DNA of 64,000 nt from Nocardioides exalbidus (GCF_900105585.1 NZ_FNRT01000002.1:2790001-2854000); one strand, 5' to 3'. Numbered from the stretch's first letter, positions 51,871 through 59,878 are shown. The notes: generated by a model not told the origin, from the sequence alone. Program-made: numbers and translations.

Positions 51871-52581
51871 TCAGCCGAGGGCGGCGGTCAGCGCGATGTC
51901 GATCATCTCGCCGAAGGTCTGCTCGCGCTCCTGGGAGGTCGTCTCCTCGCCGGTGACGATGTGGTCGGAGACGGTGCAGATCGCGAGGGCCCGGCGACCG
52001 TGCTTGGCGGCGAGCGTGTAGAGCGCGCTGGCCTCCATCTCGACGGCGAGGACGCCGTACTTCACCATCTCGCCGAGCAGCTCGGGGCGGGAGGCGTAGA
52101 ACGAGTCGCTGGAGAAGATCAGCCCGACGTGGAAGGGCGAGCCGCCCTCGCGAGCCTCGGCCGCCTCGACCGCGCCGCGCAGGAGGCCGAAGTCGGCGAC
52201 GGGTGCGTAGTCGAGGCCGTGGAAGGTGATCCGGTTCATCGAGGAGTCGGTGCAGGCGCCGGACGCGATGATCACGTCGCGCACGCCGACACCCTCGGTC
52301 ACCGCGCCGCACGAGCCGACGCGGATGATCGACTGGACGTCGTAGTCGGTGAAGAGCTCGTTGACGTAGATCGACATCGACGGCTGCCCCATGCCGGACC
52401 CCTGTACGGAGACCGGCTGGCCGCGCCACGTGCCGGTGAAGCCGTACATCCCTCGCACCTCGCTGTAGCAGCGGGCATCGTCGAGGAAGTTCTCCGCGAT
52501 CCACCTCGCCCGGAGGGGGTCGCCGGGAAGCAGGACGGTGGGGGCGATGTCGCCGGGCTGGGCGCCGATGTGCGTGCTCAC
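51871..52581 (-). CDS. deoD: Purine-nucleoside phosphorylase, DeoD type
   Basis: A 236-residue hexameric-type purine nucleoside phosphorylase (purine nucleoside + Pi to base + ribose 1-phosphate). Diagnostic segments are [11 protein letters not shown] (phosphate-binding R), [26 protein letters not shown] and SDHIVTGEE. It could feed purine bases to catabolism. GTG start at 52581 with a TAGGCT box 7 nt upstream, i.e. leaderless. It is not part of the usual NudC/UvrD2 gene order and so is an insertion there. Confidence 0.93.
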   Translation of the reverse strand: MSTHIGAQPGDIAPTVLLPGDPLRARWIAENFLDDARCYSEVRGMYGFTGTWRGQPVSVQGSGMGQPSMSIYVNELFTDYDVQSIIRVGSCGAVTEGVGVRDVIIASGACTDSSMNRITFHGLDYAPVADFGLLRGAVEAAEAREGGSPFHVGLIFSSDSFYASRPELLGEMVKYGVLAVEMEASALYTLAAKHGRRALAICTVSDHIVTGEETTSQEREQTFGEMIDIALTAALG

Positions 52582-52588
52582 GGCGCCC

Positions 52589-52594
52589 AGCCTA
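52589..52594 (-). promoter_or_regulatory. Leaderless -10 box of deoD
   Basis: On the minus strand TAGGCT precedes the GTG start by 7 nt, in the 40-nt gap to the chaperone-like gene. Confidence 0.5.
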
Positions 52595-52621
52595 GGCAGT
52601 CGGCCGGACAGGACGGGGGAC

Positions 52622-53905
52622 TCAGCCGGCGTTGGCGACGATCTCGTTGGGCGTGTGCGGCAGGTCGAGGGTCGAGGTGACCTTGCCGCGGCCGAGGTCG
52701 ACGACGTGCACCTGGTCGCGGCGCGGGTCGGTGACGTACGCCGTCTCGCCCACGACGTGGAGCGCCGGGCGGGGCTGCTGCCAGTCGAGCGGCTCGCGCC
52801 AGCGGTCGACGACCTCGATGGTGTCGGTCGTGCGGCCGGTCTCCTCGTCGATCACGTGCAGGGCGCCGTCGGTGCCGAGCACGAGGGCCTCGCCGTCGGG
52901 TCCGCGGCCGAGCGAGCGGAAGGTGTAGCTCGTGCCGAGGTCGACGAGCTCCAGCGACGCGTCGCGGGTGTCGATCAGCGCGACGCGGGTGGGGCGCTCG
53001 AGCTCGGCGTCGGCGTCGACCTTGTAGTCGCCGAGCAGGATCGGGGACACCTCGGAGCCGGCCTGGTTGCCGATCCGGCCGTAGCCGTCGGGGCTCGAGA
53101 CCTTGGTGAAGGAGCGACCGTCGAGGACCACCGCACCGTCCTCGCAGCCGAAGACGGCCGTGTCCTCGGCGAACGCCTCGCCGTGCACGCCGGGGCACTC
53201 GTCGGTCTCGGCCATGACCGCGTCCGACGGCCCGACGAGCCGGACGCCGGAGCGCGACTCCTCGTCGCCGACCGTCATCAGCAGGTTGCGGTCGGCCAGC
53301 TGCACCGCGACACCGTGGTGCGCCTCGTCGGTGGCCGCGGTCGTGACCTCGGGAGCGCCCTCGCCGAGGTCGGCCGGGTCGAAGACCGTGATGGTGCCGG
53401 TGCCGTCGTCGAAGAGCGTCGTGATCCCGTCGTGCACGACGACGTGACCGGGCTCGGCCGCCTCGAACGCGACGCCCGTCAGACCGGGCTCGCCGGTGTA
53501 GTGGTGCCCGTGGTCGCCGTGCTCGTGGCTCCACGAGCCGAGGTCGAGGGCCTGCCACCCGCCGGCGCCGCTGATGAGGACGTGGCGACCGTCGCCGGCG
53601 GCGGACGCGCGGACGAAGCCCTCCATCGGCTCGTCGGCGAGGACGTCGCCGCTCGTCGTGTCGACGACGAGCACGCCACCGTCGTACGTCACTGCCAGCC
53701 GCGGGTTGGCCGACGCGGCCTCGGTGCCGGACCCGGTCTCGGCAGCCGACTCGGCAGACGAGTCGCTGGAGGGGGAGGCGGAGGGGGAGGTCGAGGTGGA
53801 GGTGGACGTGGAGGTCGAGGTGGTCGGTTCGGACTCGGTCGCGCAGGCAGAGGCGCCGAGTACGACGAGGGCGGGCAGGAGGGCATGGAGGGATCTGCGC
53901 TTCAT
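52622..53905 (-). CDS. AztD-like zinc metallochaperone lipoprotein
   Basis: A 427-residue exported protein. The N-terminus ([19 protein letters not shown]) is a signal peptide with a lipobox-like ASAC, so C21 may be lipid-anchored; a Ser/Thr/Glu-rich linker follows. The mature part is a seven-bladed-type beta-propeller with a His-rich loop ([10 protein letters not shown]) as in AztD, which passes zinc to the solute-binding protein AztC. No aztABC genes are nearby, so it is solitary. ATG 53905 is preferred over the upstream MRIVLM start because it gives a clean signal peptide and leaves two Zur-type boxes outside. Confidence 0.8.
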   Translation of the reverse strand: MKRRSLHALLPALVVLGASACATESEPTTSTSTSTSTSTSPSASPSSDSSAESAAETGSGTEAASANPRLAVTYDGGVLVVDTTSGDVLADEPMEGFVRASAAGDGRHVLISGAGGWQALDLGSWSHEHGDHGHHYTGEPGLTGVAFEAAEPGHVVVHDGITTLFDDGTGTITVFDPADLGEGAPEVTTAATDEAHHGVAVQLADRNLLMTVGDEESRSGVRLVGPSDAVMAETDECPGVHGEAFAEDTAVFGCEDGAVVLDGRSFTKVSSPDGYGRIGNQAGSEVSPILLGDYKVDADAELERPTRVALIDTRDASLELVDLGTSYTFRSLGRGPDGEALVLGTDGALHVIDEETGRTTDTIEVVDRWREPLDWQQPRPALHVVGETAYVTDPRRDQVHVVDLGRGKVTSTLDLPHTPNEIVANAG

Positions 53906-53919
53906 GAGAACGATTCTCA
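53905..53919. promoter_or_regulatory. Zur-type box 1
   Basis: TGAGAACGATTCTCA is a perfect 6-3-6 palindrome and matches the actinobacterial Zur/Fur consensus (TGAAAATGATTTTCA) at 12 of 15 positions. It touches the start codon of the zinc-chaperone-like gene. Confidence 0.75.
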
Positions 53920-53926
53920 ATGCAAA

Positions 53927-53941
53927 TGAGAATGATTGTCA
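53927..53941. promoter_or_regulatory. Zur-type box 2
   Basis: TGAGAATGATTGTCA matches the Zur consensus with 2 mismatches. Its centre is 22 nt from box 1, two helical turns, allowing two dimers side by side. It is 27 nt before the nudC start. Confidence 0.75.
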
Positions 53942-53956
53942 AAGAGACGGGCTCGC

Positions 53957-53962
53957 TAGCCT
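53957..53962 (+). promoter_or_regulatory. Leaderless -10 box of nudC
   Basis: TAGCCT, 6 nt before the GTG at 53969. Zur box 2 lies about 15 nt upstream, over the -35 region, so zinc might also affect nudC. Confidence 0.5.
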
Positions 53963-53968
53963 GACGAC

Positions 53969-54892
53969 GTGACCTCCGACCGCCTCCTGCCGCACGTCGC
54001 GCTCTCCGCCCACGCCCACAACCGGATGGGCCTGCGGCGCACCGACGCCGAGTGGCTCACCGAGCAGATGGCCGACCCGGCGACGCAGGTGCTCGTCATC
54101 GCCGGCAACCGGCTCCGGCCCGTCGACGGTGCGGTCCAGTGGCTCCCGGGGGACCAGGCCCCGGACGGCACGCTCGTGCTGCTCGGAGACGCCGACGACA
54201 CGGTCCACGTCGCGGTGATCGTCGACCCGGAGGCCGCCCCCGGCGCACCGGACGAGTGGGTGCCGCTCCGGTCGGTGCTGTCCCTCCTCGCCGACCACGC
54301 GCCCCACGAGGCACCGCTCCTGATGCACGCCGTCGGCCTGGCCGAGTGGCACCACGCCACGAAGTTCTGCCCCCGCTGCGGCGGCACGCTCGTCAGCCGG
54401 GCCGCCGGTCACGAGCTGCGCTGCACGCAGTGCGACCGGGCGCAGTTCCCGCGCACCGACCCCGCCGTCATCATGGCGATCACCCACGGCGACGGCGACG
54501 ACGAGGCGATCCTGCTGGGCCGCAACTCCGCCTGGCCCGAGGGCCGCTGGTCGACGCTGGCCGGCTTCTGCGAGCCCGGTGAGACCCTCGAGGACGCCGT
54601 GCGCCGCGAGGTCGACGAGGAGGTCGGCGTGCGGGTCGGTGAGGTGGCCTACTTCGGCAGCCAGCCCTGGCCGCTGCCCGCGAGCCTGATGCTCGGCTTC
54701 ACCGGCAGGGCCGTCAGCACCGACATCGACGTCGACGGCGCGGAGATCGCCGAGGCCCGCTGGTGGACGCGCGCCGAGTTCGAGGCGGCCGGTCGCTCGG
54801 GCGAGCTCGTCGTGCCGCGCGGCATCTCGATCTCGTCGTCCCTCATCGAGTCCTGGTTCGGCCGCCCGCTCGACGGCCCCGGCTGGGACTGA
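53969..54892 (+). CDS. nudC: NAD+ diphosphatase NudC
   Basis: A 307-residue Nudix hydrolase cleaving NAD(H) to NMN(H) and AMP, and able to remove NAD caps from RNA. The zinc ribbon is C134, C137, C152, C155 (CPRCGG, CTQCDR), the Nudix box begins at GFCEPGETLEDAVRREVDEE (199-218), and the NADH-specific SQPWPLP is at 231-237. GTG start with a TAGCCT box 6 nt upstream. Its place before mycoredoxin and UvrD2 matches mycobacteria. Confidence 0.95.
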   Translation: MTSDRLLPHVALSAHAHNRMGLRRTDAEWLTEQMADPATQVLVIAGNRLRPVDGAVQWLPGDQAPDGTLVLLGDADDTVHVAVIVDPEAAPGAPDEWVPLRSVLSLLADHAPHEAPLLMHAVGLAEWHHATKFCPRCGGTLVSRAAGHELRCTQCDRAQFPRTDPAVIMAITHGDGDDEAILLGRNSAWPEGRWSTLAGFCEPGETLEDAVRREVDEEVGVRVGEVAYFGSQPWPLPASLMLGFTGRAVSTDIDVDGAEIAEARWWTRAEFEAAGRSGELVVPRGISISSSLIESWFGRPLDGPGWD

Positions 54893-54922
54893 GCCGGGCC
54901 GTCGGACCTCGGTCGGCGCCGG

Positions 54923-55390
54923 TCAGTCGCACTGGTCGCAGATGCCCGTCGCGGGCAGCGCGATGAAGCAGGTGGGGCACAGCTTGTCGGGCCGGTCGCT
55001 CGCCGCGACGCGGGTGGGGCGCGGGGTGCCCGTGCTGCGCACGCCCGACGCGCGCGGCGTCGTGGACGGCGTGCGCGGGGCGCGGGCGCGGGTGCCCGGG
55101 ACGCGCTCGGCCGGAGGCGAGTCGTCGCGGACCTGGAAGCCGAGCCGCACCAGCGCCTTGGTGGCGCCGGCGCCACCGCCCGGGATGTCGGCGGGCGTCA
55201 GGGTGCGACCGGTCGCCAGGCCGTGGGCGATGCCCATGATCGCCGCGGCGTCGTACTCGCGACCGCCGTGCAGCAGCACGTGCGTCGAGACACCGCCGCG
55301 GACCAGCATGTAGTTGGCCCCACCCGCCTTGTCCCACGTCTCGATCGCGGTGAGGACGTGGGGGCGGTCGATCGAGTTCAGCAGTGACAC
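54923..55390 (-). CDS. ScoMcrA head-like domain protein with C-terminal zinc ribbon
   Basis: A 155-residue protein. Residues 1-90 (HVLTAIETWDKAGG, GGREYDAAAIMGIAHGLATG, then LTPADIPGGGAGATKALVRLGF) resemble the N-terminal head domain of the modification-dependent endonuclease ScoMcrA. A disordered Arg/Pro/Thr-rich linker leads to a zinc ribbon CPTC...CDQC at the C-terminus. There is no SRA, SBD or HNH domain, so it is not an intact endonuclease. Function unknown. Convergent with nudC; mycoredoxin lies upstream on the same strand. Confidence 0.65.
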   Translation of the reverse strand: MSLLNSIDRPHVLTAIETWDKAGGANYMLVRGGVSTHVLLHGGREYDAAAIMGIAHGLATGRTLTPADIPGGGAGATKALVRLGFQVRDDSPPAERVPGTRARAPRTPSTTPRASGVRSTGTPRPTRVAASDRPDKLCPTCFIALPATGICDQCD

Positions 55391-55436
55391 GACGTCAGGC
55401 TATCCCCGGGAGGTGTCCGGCCATCAGGGCAGCCCG

Positions 55437-55679
55437 TCACGACAGGGCGGCCAGCTTCTCCTTGACCTGCGCCACGGAGGGGTTCGTGAGCGTGCTGCCG
55501 TCGGTGAAGAGCAGCGTCGGCACCGTCTGGTTGCCGCCGTTGGCCTGCTCGACGGTGAACGCGTGCTCGGGCTCGGCCTCGATGTCGATGATCGTGAACT
55601 CGATGCCCTCGCGGTCGAGCTGGCTCTTGAGGCGGTGGCAGTAGCCGCACCACGGGGTGCTGAACATGGTGAAGGTCAT
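55437..55679 (-). CDS. Mycoredoxin (Mrx1-like glutaredoxin family)
   Basis: An 80-residue thioredoxin-fold protein with the mycoredoxin active site C11-G-Y-C14 (STPWCGYCHRL) and the cis-proline region QTVPTLLF. It reduces mycothiol mixed disulfides. In mycobacteria the same gene lies between nudC and uvrD2. It is divergent from uvrD2. ATG start at 55679. Confidence 0.92.
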   Translation of the reverse strand: MTFTMFSTPWCGYCHRLKSQLDREGIEFTIIDIEAEPEHAFTVEQANGGNQTVPTLLFTDGSTLTNPSVAQVKEKLAALS

Positions 55680-55764
55680 GGGAGTGAGTGTCCCCTCCGA
55701 CGTCTAGGGTGAAGAACAAGGGTCAGGCACCCACCTCAACCACCATCCCGCAGGAGTTGTTCCG

Positions 55765-57816
55765 TTGCTCGAAGCGCTCGATCCCGAGCAGCGCCAGGTC
55801 GCCGAGGCGCTCCGCGGACCGGTGCGGGTGCTGGCCGGCGCGGGCACCGGCAAGACCCGTGCGGTCACGCATCGCATCGCCCACGGCGTGGCCGAGGGGG
55901 TCTACGCGCCCACCGAGGTGCTGGCGCTGTCCTTCACCACGCGTGCCGCGGGTGAGATGCGCGAGCGGCTCCGGGCCCTCGGCGCCCCCGGCGTGCAGGC
56001 GCGCACGTTCCACTCCGCGGCGCTGCGCCAGCTGCGGTTCTTCTGGCCACGGGTGCACCAGCGCGAGCTCCCCGAGCTCACCGACTCCAAGCTCGGCATG
56101 GTCGCCCTGGCGGCCCGACGCCAGCGCCTCGGCGTCGACCAGGCCACGCTGCGCGACCTCGCCAGCGAGATCGAGTGGGCCAAGGTCTCCAACGTCAGCC
56201 CGGAGACCTATGCCGCCATCGCCCGGCAGCGCGGCCGCCAGGTCTCGGGCATCGATCCCGAGGTGGTCGCCCGCGCCTTCGACGGCTACGAGGAGGTCAA
56301 GCGCGGCCAGGGCCGCATGGACATGGAGGACGTCCTCCTCCTCGGCGCCGGCCTGCTGGCCGACAACGAGGCGGTCGCCGCCCAGGTCCGCCGGCAGTAC
56401 AAGTGGTTCGTCGTCGACGAGTTCCAGGACGTCTCACCGCTCCAGCACGCGCTGCTCGACCTGTGGCTCGGCGGCCGCGACGAGCTCTGCGTCGTCGGCG
56501 ACCCCGCCCAGACGATCTACTCCTTCGCCGGCGCCGACGCGCGTTACCTCCGCGAGTTCACCCAGCGCCACCCGTCCGCGACGAGCGTCGAGCTGGTCCG
56601 CAACTACCGCTCCACGCCCGAGGTCGTGGCGGCTGCCAACACGCTCCTCGCCGGCACGGCCAGCAAGGGCGTCGACCTCGTGGCGCAGCGACCGTCCGGT
56701 GCCCGCATCACCTACCGCGAGGCGGCCGACGAGGTCGCCGAGGCCGACGCCGTCGCCGACCGCGTGGCCGCGCTGCGCGCGCAGGGCACGCCGGCCAGCC
56801 GGATGGCGGTGCTGCTGCGCATCAACGCCCAGTCGGAGCGCTTCGAGGAGGCCCTCGCCGCCCGTGGGCTGCCCTATGTCGTACGCGGTGCCGCCCGGTT
56901 CTTCGACCGGGCCGAGGTGCGGCAGGCGATCACCCTCGTCCGTGGTGCTGCCCGCGGGGGTGAGGCGACCGGACCCGTCGCGGAGGCCGTGGTGGCGGTC
57001 CTGTCCCAGATGGGTCACTCGACCGAGCCGCCCGAGGGCAGGGGAGAGGTCCGCAACCGCTGGGAGTCGCTCCAGGCGCTGGTCGACCTGGCTGCCGACT
57101 TCGGCCGCGAGCGGCCCGAGTCGACCGTGGGCGACTTCGTCGACGACCTCGACCGCCGGGCCAGCGAGCAGCACGCACCGGTGGCCGACGCGGTCACCCT
57201 CGCGACCATCCACTCGGCCAAGGGCCTCGAGTGGGACGCCGTCTTCGTGGCCGGCATGCACGAGAAGATGATGCCGATCTCGCAGGCGCAGACCCCGGCG
57301 GAGGTCGAGGAGGAGCGCCGGCTGCTCTACGTCGCGATGACCCGTGCCCGCGACGAGCTGACCGTCTCGTGGGCCACCGCCCGCGAGCCCGGCGGTCGCT
57401 CCAACCGCGGCAGCTCGCCGTTCCTGGCCACCCTGCTCGACGGCGCCCCCGGCGTCTCCGCGACCCACAAGGAGCGGACCAGGCGCAACCGGGCGGCCAT
57501 GCACTGCCGCGAGTGCGGCAAGCCCCTGTCCGACGCTCGCCAGAAGAAGACCGGCCGGTGCGCCGACTGCCCGGCGTCCTACGACGAGGCACTGTTCGAG
57601 AAGCTCCGCGAGTGGCGCCTGGCCCGCGCGTCCGAGGACAGCGTGCCGGCCTTCGTGGTGTTCACCGACGCCACGCTCCAGCTCATCGCCGAGCACGTCC
57701 CCTCCGACGAGCGCGGGCTGCGGGCGATCAGCGGTGTCGGTCCGAGCAAGATCGCGAAGTACGGCGACGAGGTGCTCGCGCTGGTGGCGTCCCAGGGTTC
57801 CAGCAAGGCCTCCTGA
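55765..57816 (+). CDS. uvrD2: UvrD2-type DNA helicase
   Basis: A 683-residue superfamily I helicase. Walker A GAGTGKT (25-31), motif II VVDEFQDV (216-223), GDPAQTIYSFAG, HSAKGLEWD, and VAMTRARDEL are present. The C-terminus has the tetracysteine element that defines UvrD2 (C581, C584, C599, C602) and an HRDC domain (about 610-683). UvrD2 is a 3'-5' helicase, essential in mycobacteria. TTG start: AGGAG at 55752-55756 is 8 nt upstream and no in-frame ATG or GTG fits better. Precedes whiB7. Confidence 0.93.
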   Translation: MLEALDPEQRQVAEALRGPVRVLAGAGTGKTRAVTHRIAHGVAEGVYAPTEVLALSFTTRAAGEMRERLRALGAPGVQARTFHSAALRQLRFFWPRVHQRELPELTDSKLGMVALAARRQRLGVDQATLRDLASEIEWAKVSNVSPETYAAIARQRGRQVSGIDPEVVARAFDGYEEVKRGQGRMDMEDVLLLGAGLLADNEAVAAQVRRQYKWFVVDEFQDVSPLQHALLDLWLGGRDELCVVGDPAQTIYSFAGADARYLREFTQRHPSATSVELVRNYRSTPEVVAAANTLLAGTASKGVDLVAQRPSGARITYREAADEVAEADAVADRVAALRAQGTPASRMAVLLRINAQSERFEEALAARGLPYVVRGAARFFDRAEVRQAITLVRGAARGGEATGPVAEAVVAVLSQMGHSTEPPEGRGEVRNRWESLQALVDLAADFGRERPESTVGDFVDDLDRRASEQHAPVADAVTLATIHSAKGLEWDAVFVAGMHEKMMPISQAQTPAEVEEERRLLYVAMTRARDELTVSWATAREPGGRSNRGSSPFLATLLDGAPGVSATHKERTRRNRAAMHCRECGKPLSDARQKKTGRCADCPASYDEALFEKLREWRLARASEDSVPAFVVFTDATLQLIAEHVPSDERGLRAISGVGPSKIAKYGDEVLALVASQGSSKAS

Positions 57817-57880
57817 GCCGTCCGACAGCCCGGCCCGAGCGCGACCGCGAACTTTCTCGAAAGAAATCCATGTAATACCC

Positions 57881-57918
57881 ATAAAATCGTTTGCCCCTGA
57901 CGTGAGTCGGGGTCTAAC
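57881..57918 (+). promoter_or_regulatory. whiB7 promoter with AT-rich upstream element
   Basis: ATAAAAT (57881-57887) lies directly upstream of a -35-like TTGCCC (57891-57896) and, 16 nt further, TCTAAC (57913-57918) as -10. WhiB7-controlled promoters carry an A/T-rich patch just above the -35 that is contacted by the WhiB7 AT-hook, so this fits autoactivation. Confidence 0.65.
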
Positions 57919-57994
57919 GTTCCTCTCACAACCGCACGCGCAATCAGATCGCTGACAACGATCCGCGCCCGACGCCCCGAAGGAGGTGGCCACC

Positions 57995-58180
57995 ATGGAG
58001 AACAACACGATGACGATGACGGCGTGGACGCCGTCCTTCGGCATGTCCACCCTCGGCCACACCTGCGCGCGTCTGCGTGTCTTCGGTGCCGGCGTGGTGG
58101 CTGCCCAGGGCGCCGCTGCCGCCATTGTCCGCGTCAAGGGCGATTTCCCGGGTTCACCTGTCTGGAGTCCGTCGAGCTAG
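57995..58180 (+). CDS. whiB7 leader peptide (upstream ORF)
   Basis: A 61-codon ORF in the whiB7 leader, starting at ATG 57995 after a strong SD (GAAGGAGGTGG, 57979-57989) and ending in TAG at 58180, 25 nt before the attenuator stem. The peptide (MENNTMTMTAWTPSF onward) has no known fold. whiB7 leaders in other actinobacteria contain a uORF whose translation is disturbed by ribosome-targeting antibiotics, which lets transcription continue into whiB7. The strong SD and placement make this role likely. An in-frame GTG at 57986 is an alternative start. Confidence 0.75.
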   Translation: MENNTMTMTAWTPSFGMSTLGHTCARLRVFGAGVVAAQGAAAAIVRVKGDFPGSPVWSPSS

Positions 58181-58205
58181 GTCCACACCAGCATCGGCAG
58201 CCTCC

Positions 58206-58249
58206 AGGCCGCGGAACCCGAACCCCGGGATCCGCGGCCTTTCTGTTTG
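58206..58249 (+). terminator. whiB7 attenuator
   Basis: AGGCCGCGGA (58206-58215) pairs perfectly with TCCGCGGCCT (58231-58240); an inner CCCG/CGGG stem (58217-58220, 58226-58229) leaves a 5-nt loop. TTTCTGTTTGT follows. It lies between the leader ORF and the whiB7 SD, as a regulated Rho-independent terminator should. Confidence 0.85.
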
Positions 58250-58307
58250 TCCACGCGGTGCACCCGCACCGCACCCGCGATCAGGTCAACGAGAAGGAGG
58301 TGAACAC

Positions 58308-58652
58308 ATGACCATCAGCGTTCTCGACCGCAAGCGAGCTGCCGACGAGCTGGACCCCCAGGCCCCCCTGGGCGCCCTGCACGACGCAGCTGCCGAGGTG
58401 GATGAGGAGCTGCTGCCCTGCCGCGTCAACGACGCCGAGCTCTGGTTTGCCGAGTCCCCCGCGGACGTGGAGCACGCCAAGGCGCTCTGCATCGACTGCC
58501 CGGTGCGCACGCTGTGCCTGGACGGAGCCCTCGAGCGGCGCGAGCCGTGGGGCGTCTGGGGAGGCGAGCTCTTCCTCCAGGGCGTGGTGATCCCGCGCAA
58601 GCGGCCGCGAGGCCGGCCCCGCAAGTCCGAGCAGACCATCCAGGTCGCCTAG
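58308..58652 (+). CDS. whiB7: WhiB7 redox-sensing transcription factor
   Basis: A 114-residue WhiB7 protein, the sigma-A-binding activator of intrinsic antibiotic resistance. It has the four Fe-S cysteines C38, C61, C64 (CIDC) and C70, the GVWGGE turn (82-87), and the AT-hook RPRGRPRK (99-106) that distinguishes WhiB7 from other WhiB proteins. ATG preceded by an excellent SD (GAAGGAGGTG, 58292-58301). Expression is probably controlled by the promoter, leader ORF and attenuator upstream. Confidence 0.96.
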   Translation: MTISVLDRKRAADELDPQAPLGALHDAAAEVDEELLPCRVNDAELWFAESPADVEHAKALCIDCPVRTLCLDGALERREPWGVWGGELFLQGVVIPRKRPRGRPRKSEQTIQVA

Positions 58653-58735
58653 GTCGGACGTCAGTCAGCAGACGGGGTCGCCGAACAGGTGTCACCGCAA
58701 CCCATCCCACTGAGGAAACACAGGAACCACCACCC

Positions 58736-58930
58736 ATGAAGACCTACCGAAACGGAAGCAACGACATGAATCTCATGCATGAAGAACTCGCACGCGCGCA
58801 AATGTCCGCGCGCCTGGGAGAGGCGCACGAGCTGCGACGGGGCCACCAGCTGGCACTCGCCCGTCGGATGAGCCGCAAGGCCGAGCGGGCCGCGGCGCAG
58901 GCGCGCCTCGCCCTCGCCCGCGCGCTCTGA
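58736..58930 (+). CDS. Small basic hypothetical protein
   Basis: A 64-residue, helical, Arg/Ala-rich protein (NLMHEELARAQMSARLGEAH, then a basic second half). An internal start at 58766 (MNLMHEELAR) is possible. AGGAAC precedes the first ATG. No family with known function recognised. It lies 83 nt after whiB7, before a strong terminator, so may share the whiB7 transcript. Confidence 0.6.
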   Translation: MKTYRNGSNDMNLMHEELARAQMSARLGEAHELRRGHQLALARRMSRKAERAAAQARLALARAL

Positions 58931-58991
58931 TCCTCCCGCCGGCCACCCGGCCGGTAGTGGGAGCTCTCGCCCTGATCGCGGGTGAGCACAC

Positions 58992-59032
58992 ACGAGCCGG
59001 TACGTCGTCACCACGACGACGTACCGGCTCGT
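58992..59032. terminator. 17-bp perfect hairpin terminator
   Basis: 58992-59008 pairs without mismatch with 59016-59032 (core GAGCCGGTACGTCGT), loop CACCACG, followed by TCGTCATTTCC. It ends the whiB7/small-protein transcription unit. Confidence 0.9.
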
Positions 59033-59066
59033 TCGTCATTTCCGGAGCGTGCCGGCGGGACGGGGC

Positions 59067-59072
59067 TAGGGT
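59067..59072 (+). promoter_or_regulatory. Leaderless -10 box of the small zinc-ribbon gene
   Basis: TAGGGT, 6 nt before the GTG at 59079. Confidence 0.55.
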
Positions 59073-59078
59073 CGAGGC

Positions 59079-59246
59079 GTGAGCGAGCTCGTCACGTGCG
59101 ACTTCTGCGGCACCCAGGCGCCGGAGGCCGAGACCCTGACCTGGACGACCGCGGTCGAGCGCGGTCGCAAGCAGGTCTTCTGCGACAGCTGCTCGCGCAC
59201 CCACCTGCGGGCCATGGAGAGCAAGCTCGACAGCGAGTGGTGGTGA
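59079..59246 (+). CDS. Small zinc-ribbon protein
   Basis: A 55-residue protein read from the sequence: it begins SELVTCDFCGTQAPE, continues LTWTTAVERGRKQVFCDSCS and ends with KLDSEWW. Two CxxC pairs (CDFC, CDSC) form a probable zinc ribbon. I believe similar small proteins are widespread in actinobacteria, of unknown function. GTG start supported by the TAGGGT box 6 nt upstream; isolated from whiB7 by a strong terminator and convergent with the next gene 10 nt on. Confidence 0.75.
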   Translation: MSELVTCDFCGTQAPEAETLTWTTAVERGRKQVFCDSCSRTHLRAMESKLDSEWW

Positions 59247-59256
59247 CGGGCGGCGC

Positions 59257-59769
59257 TCAGGCCGTCTCGAACCACCCGCACCCGCAGTAGGGGTGACGCT
59301 GCCAGCGGCGTGCTCGCGGCAGCGGCTCGTGGTCGAAGCGCCACGACGTGAGCCAGGTGTGCGGGGACTCGCCCCGCGCCCAGGCGGCGAGCTCGCGGGC
59401 CGCGGAGCCGGCCGCGAGCGCGAGGAGGTGGGCCGGAGCCCGTCCCTCGACCGCCTCGGAGCCCTCGTCGAGGACCGCCGCCGCCACGCACCGCGCGCAG
59501 GGCCCGACGCCCGGCGCCGCCCACGGACCGACGTCGACCGCCCACGGCCACACCGCGACGAGCAGGTGGGGGAGCGAGGAGACGGTCCAGTCGTCGACGG
59601 TCCCCGACACCAGCCGACCGGAGGCGACGGCGATCCCCACGGGCGCCTCGGGGTCGACCGCGATCCCGGCCGCGCCGAGTGCGGCCGTCACCGGCGCGCG
59701 CCACACGGCCGGGCAGTCGAGCTGCGCGCGGAGGAGGGACTGGGCGGCGGTGGGACGGCTCGCGGGCAT
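59257..59769 (-). CDS. Cyclodehydratase/E1-like domain protein (TOMM-type), hypothetical
   Basis: A 170-residue protein. The segment PHLLVAVWPWAVDVGPWAAP followed by GVGPCARCV resembles the bacteriocin (TOMM) cyclodehydratase docking/ThiF-like domain, where a cysteine pair binds zinc, and the C-terminal HPYCGCGW provides the matching second pair. It is much shorter than full cyclodehydratases and no precursor peptide or YcaO gene is near. A comparable gene follows whiB7/uvrD2 in mycobacteria, so it is probably a conserved housekeeping relative. ATG 59769 chosen; longer starts upstream read into low-complexity sequence. Confidence 0.55.
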   Translation of the reverse strand: MPASRPTAAQSLLRAQLDCPAVWRAPVTAALGAAGIAVDPEAPVGIAVASGRLVSGTVDDWTVSSLPHLLVAVWPWAVDVGPWAAPGVGPCARCVAAAVLDEGSEAVEGRAPAHLLALAAGSAARELAAWARGESPHTWLTSWRFDHEPLPRARRWQRHPYCGCGWFETA

Positions 59770-59878
59770 GGCGACACGCTGCCACCGGGCCGGCACACGT
59801 GGGCCGTTGTCCACAGCCCATCTGCGGTCCGGCGGGTCCTGACGGCGTACGCCGCCACCCCTGACCGGCGGCCCAGGG

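Noticed and set aside
53689..53886. Proline-rich open frame antisense to the zinc-chaperone gene
   Set aside because: It is the complement of a Ser/Thr/Glu-rich repetitive linker; such antisense frames are common in high-GC DNA and there is no start signal.
59809..59817. TTGTCCACA, a DnaA-box-like 9-mer, and similar TGTGGAGAA near 32729
   Set aside because: Single isolated matches are expected by chance; there is no cluster and no dnaA or dnaN nearby, so no origin.
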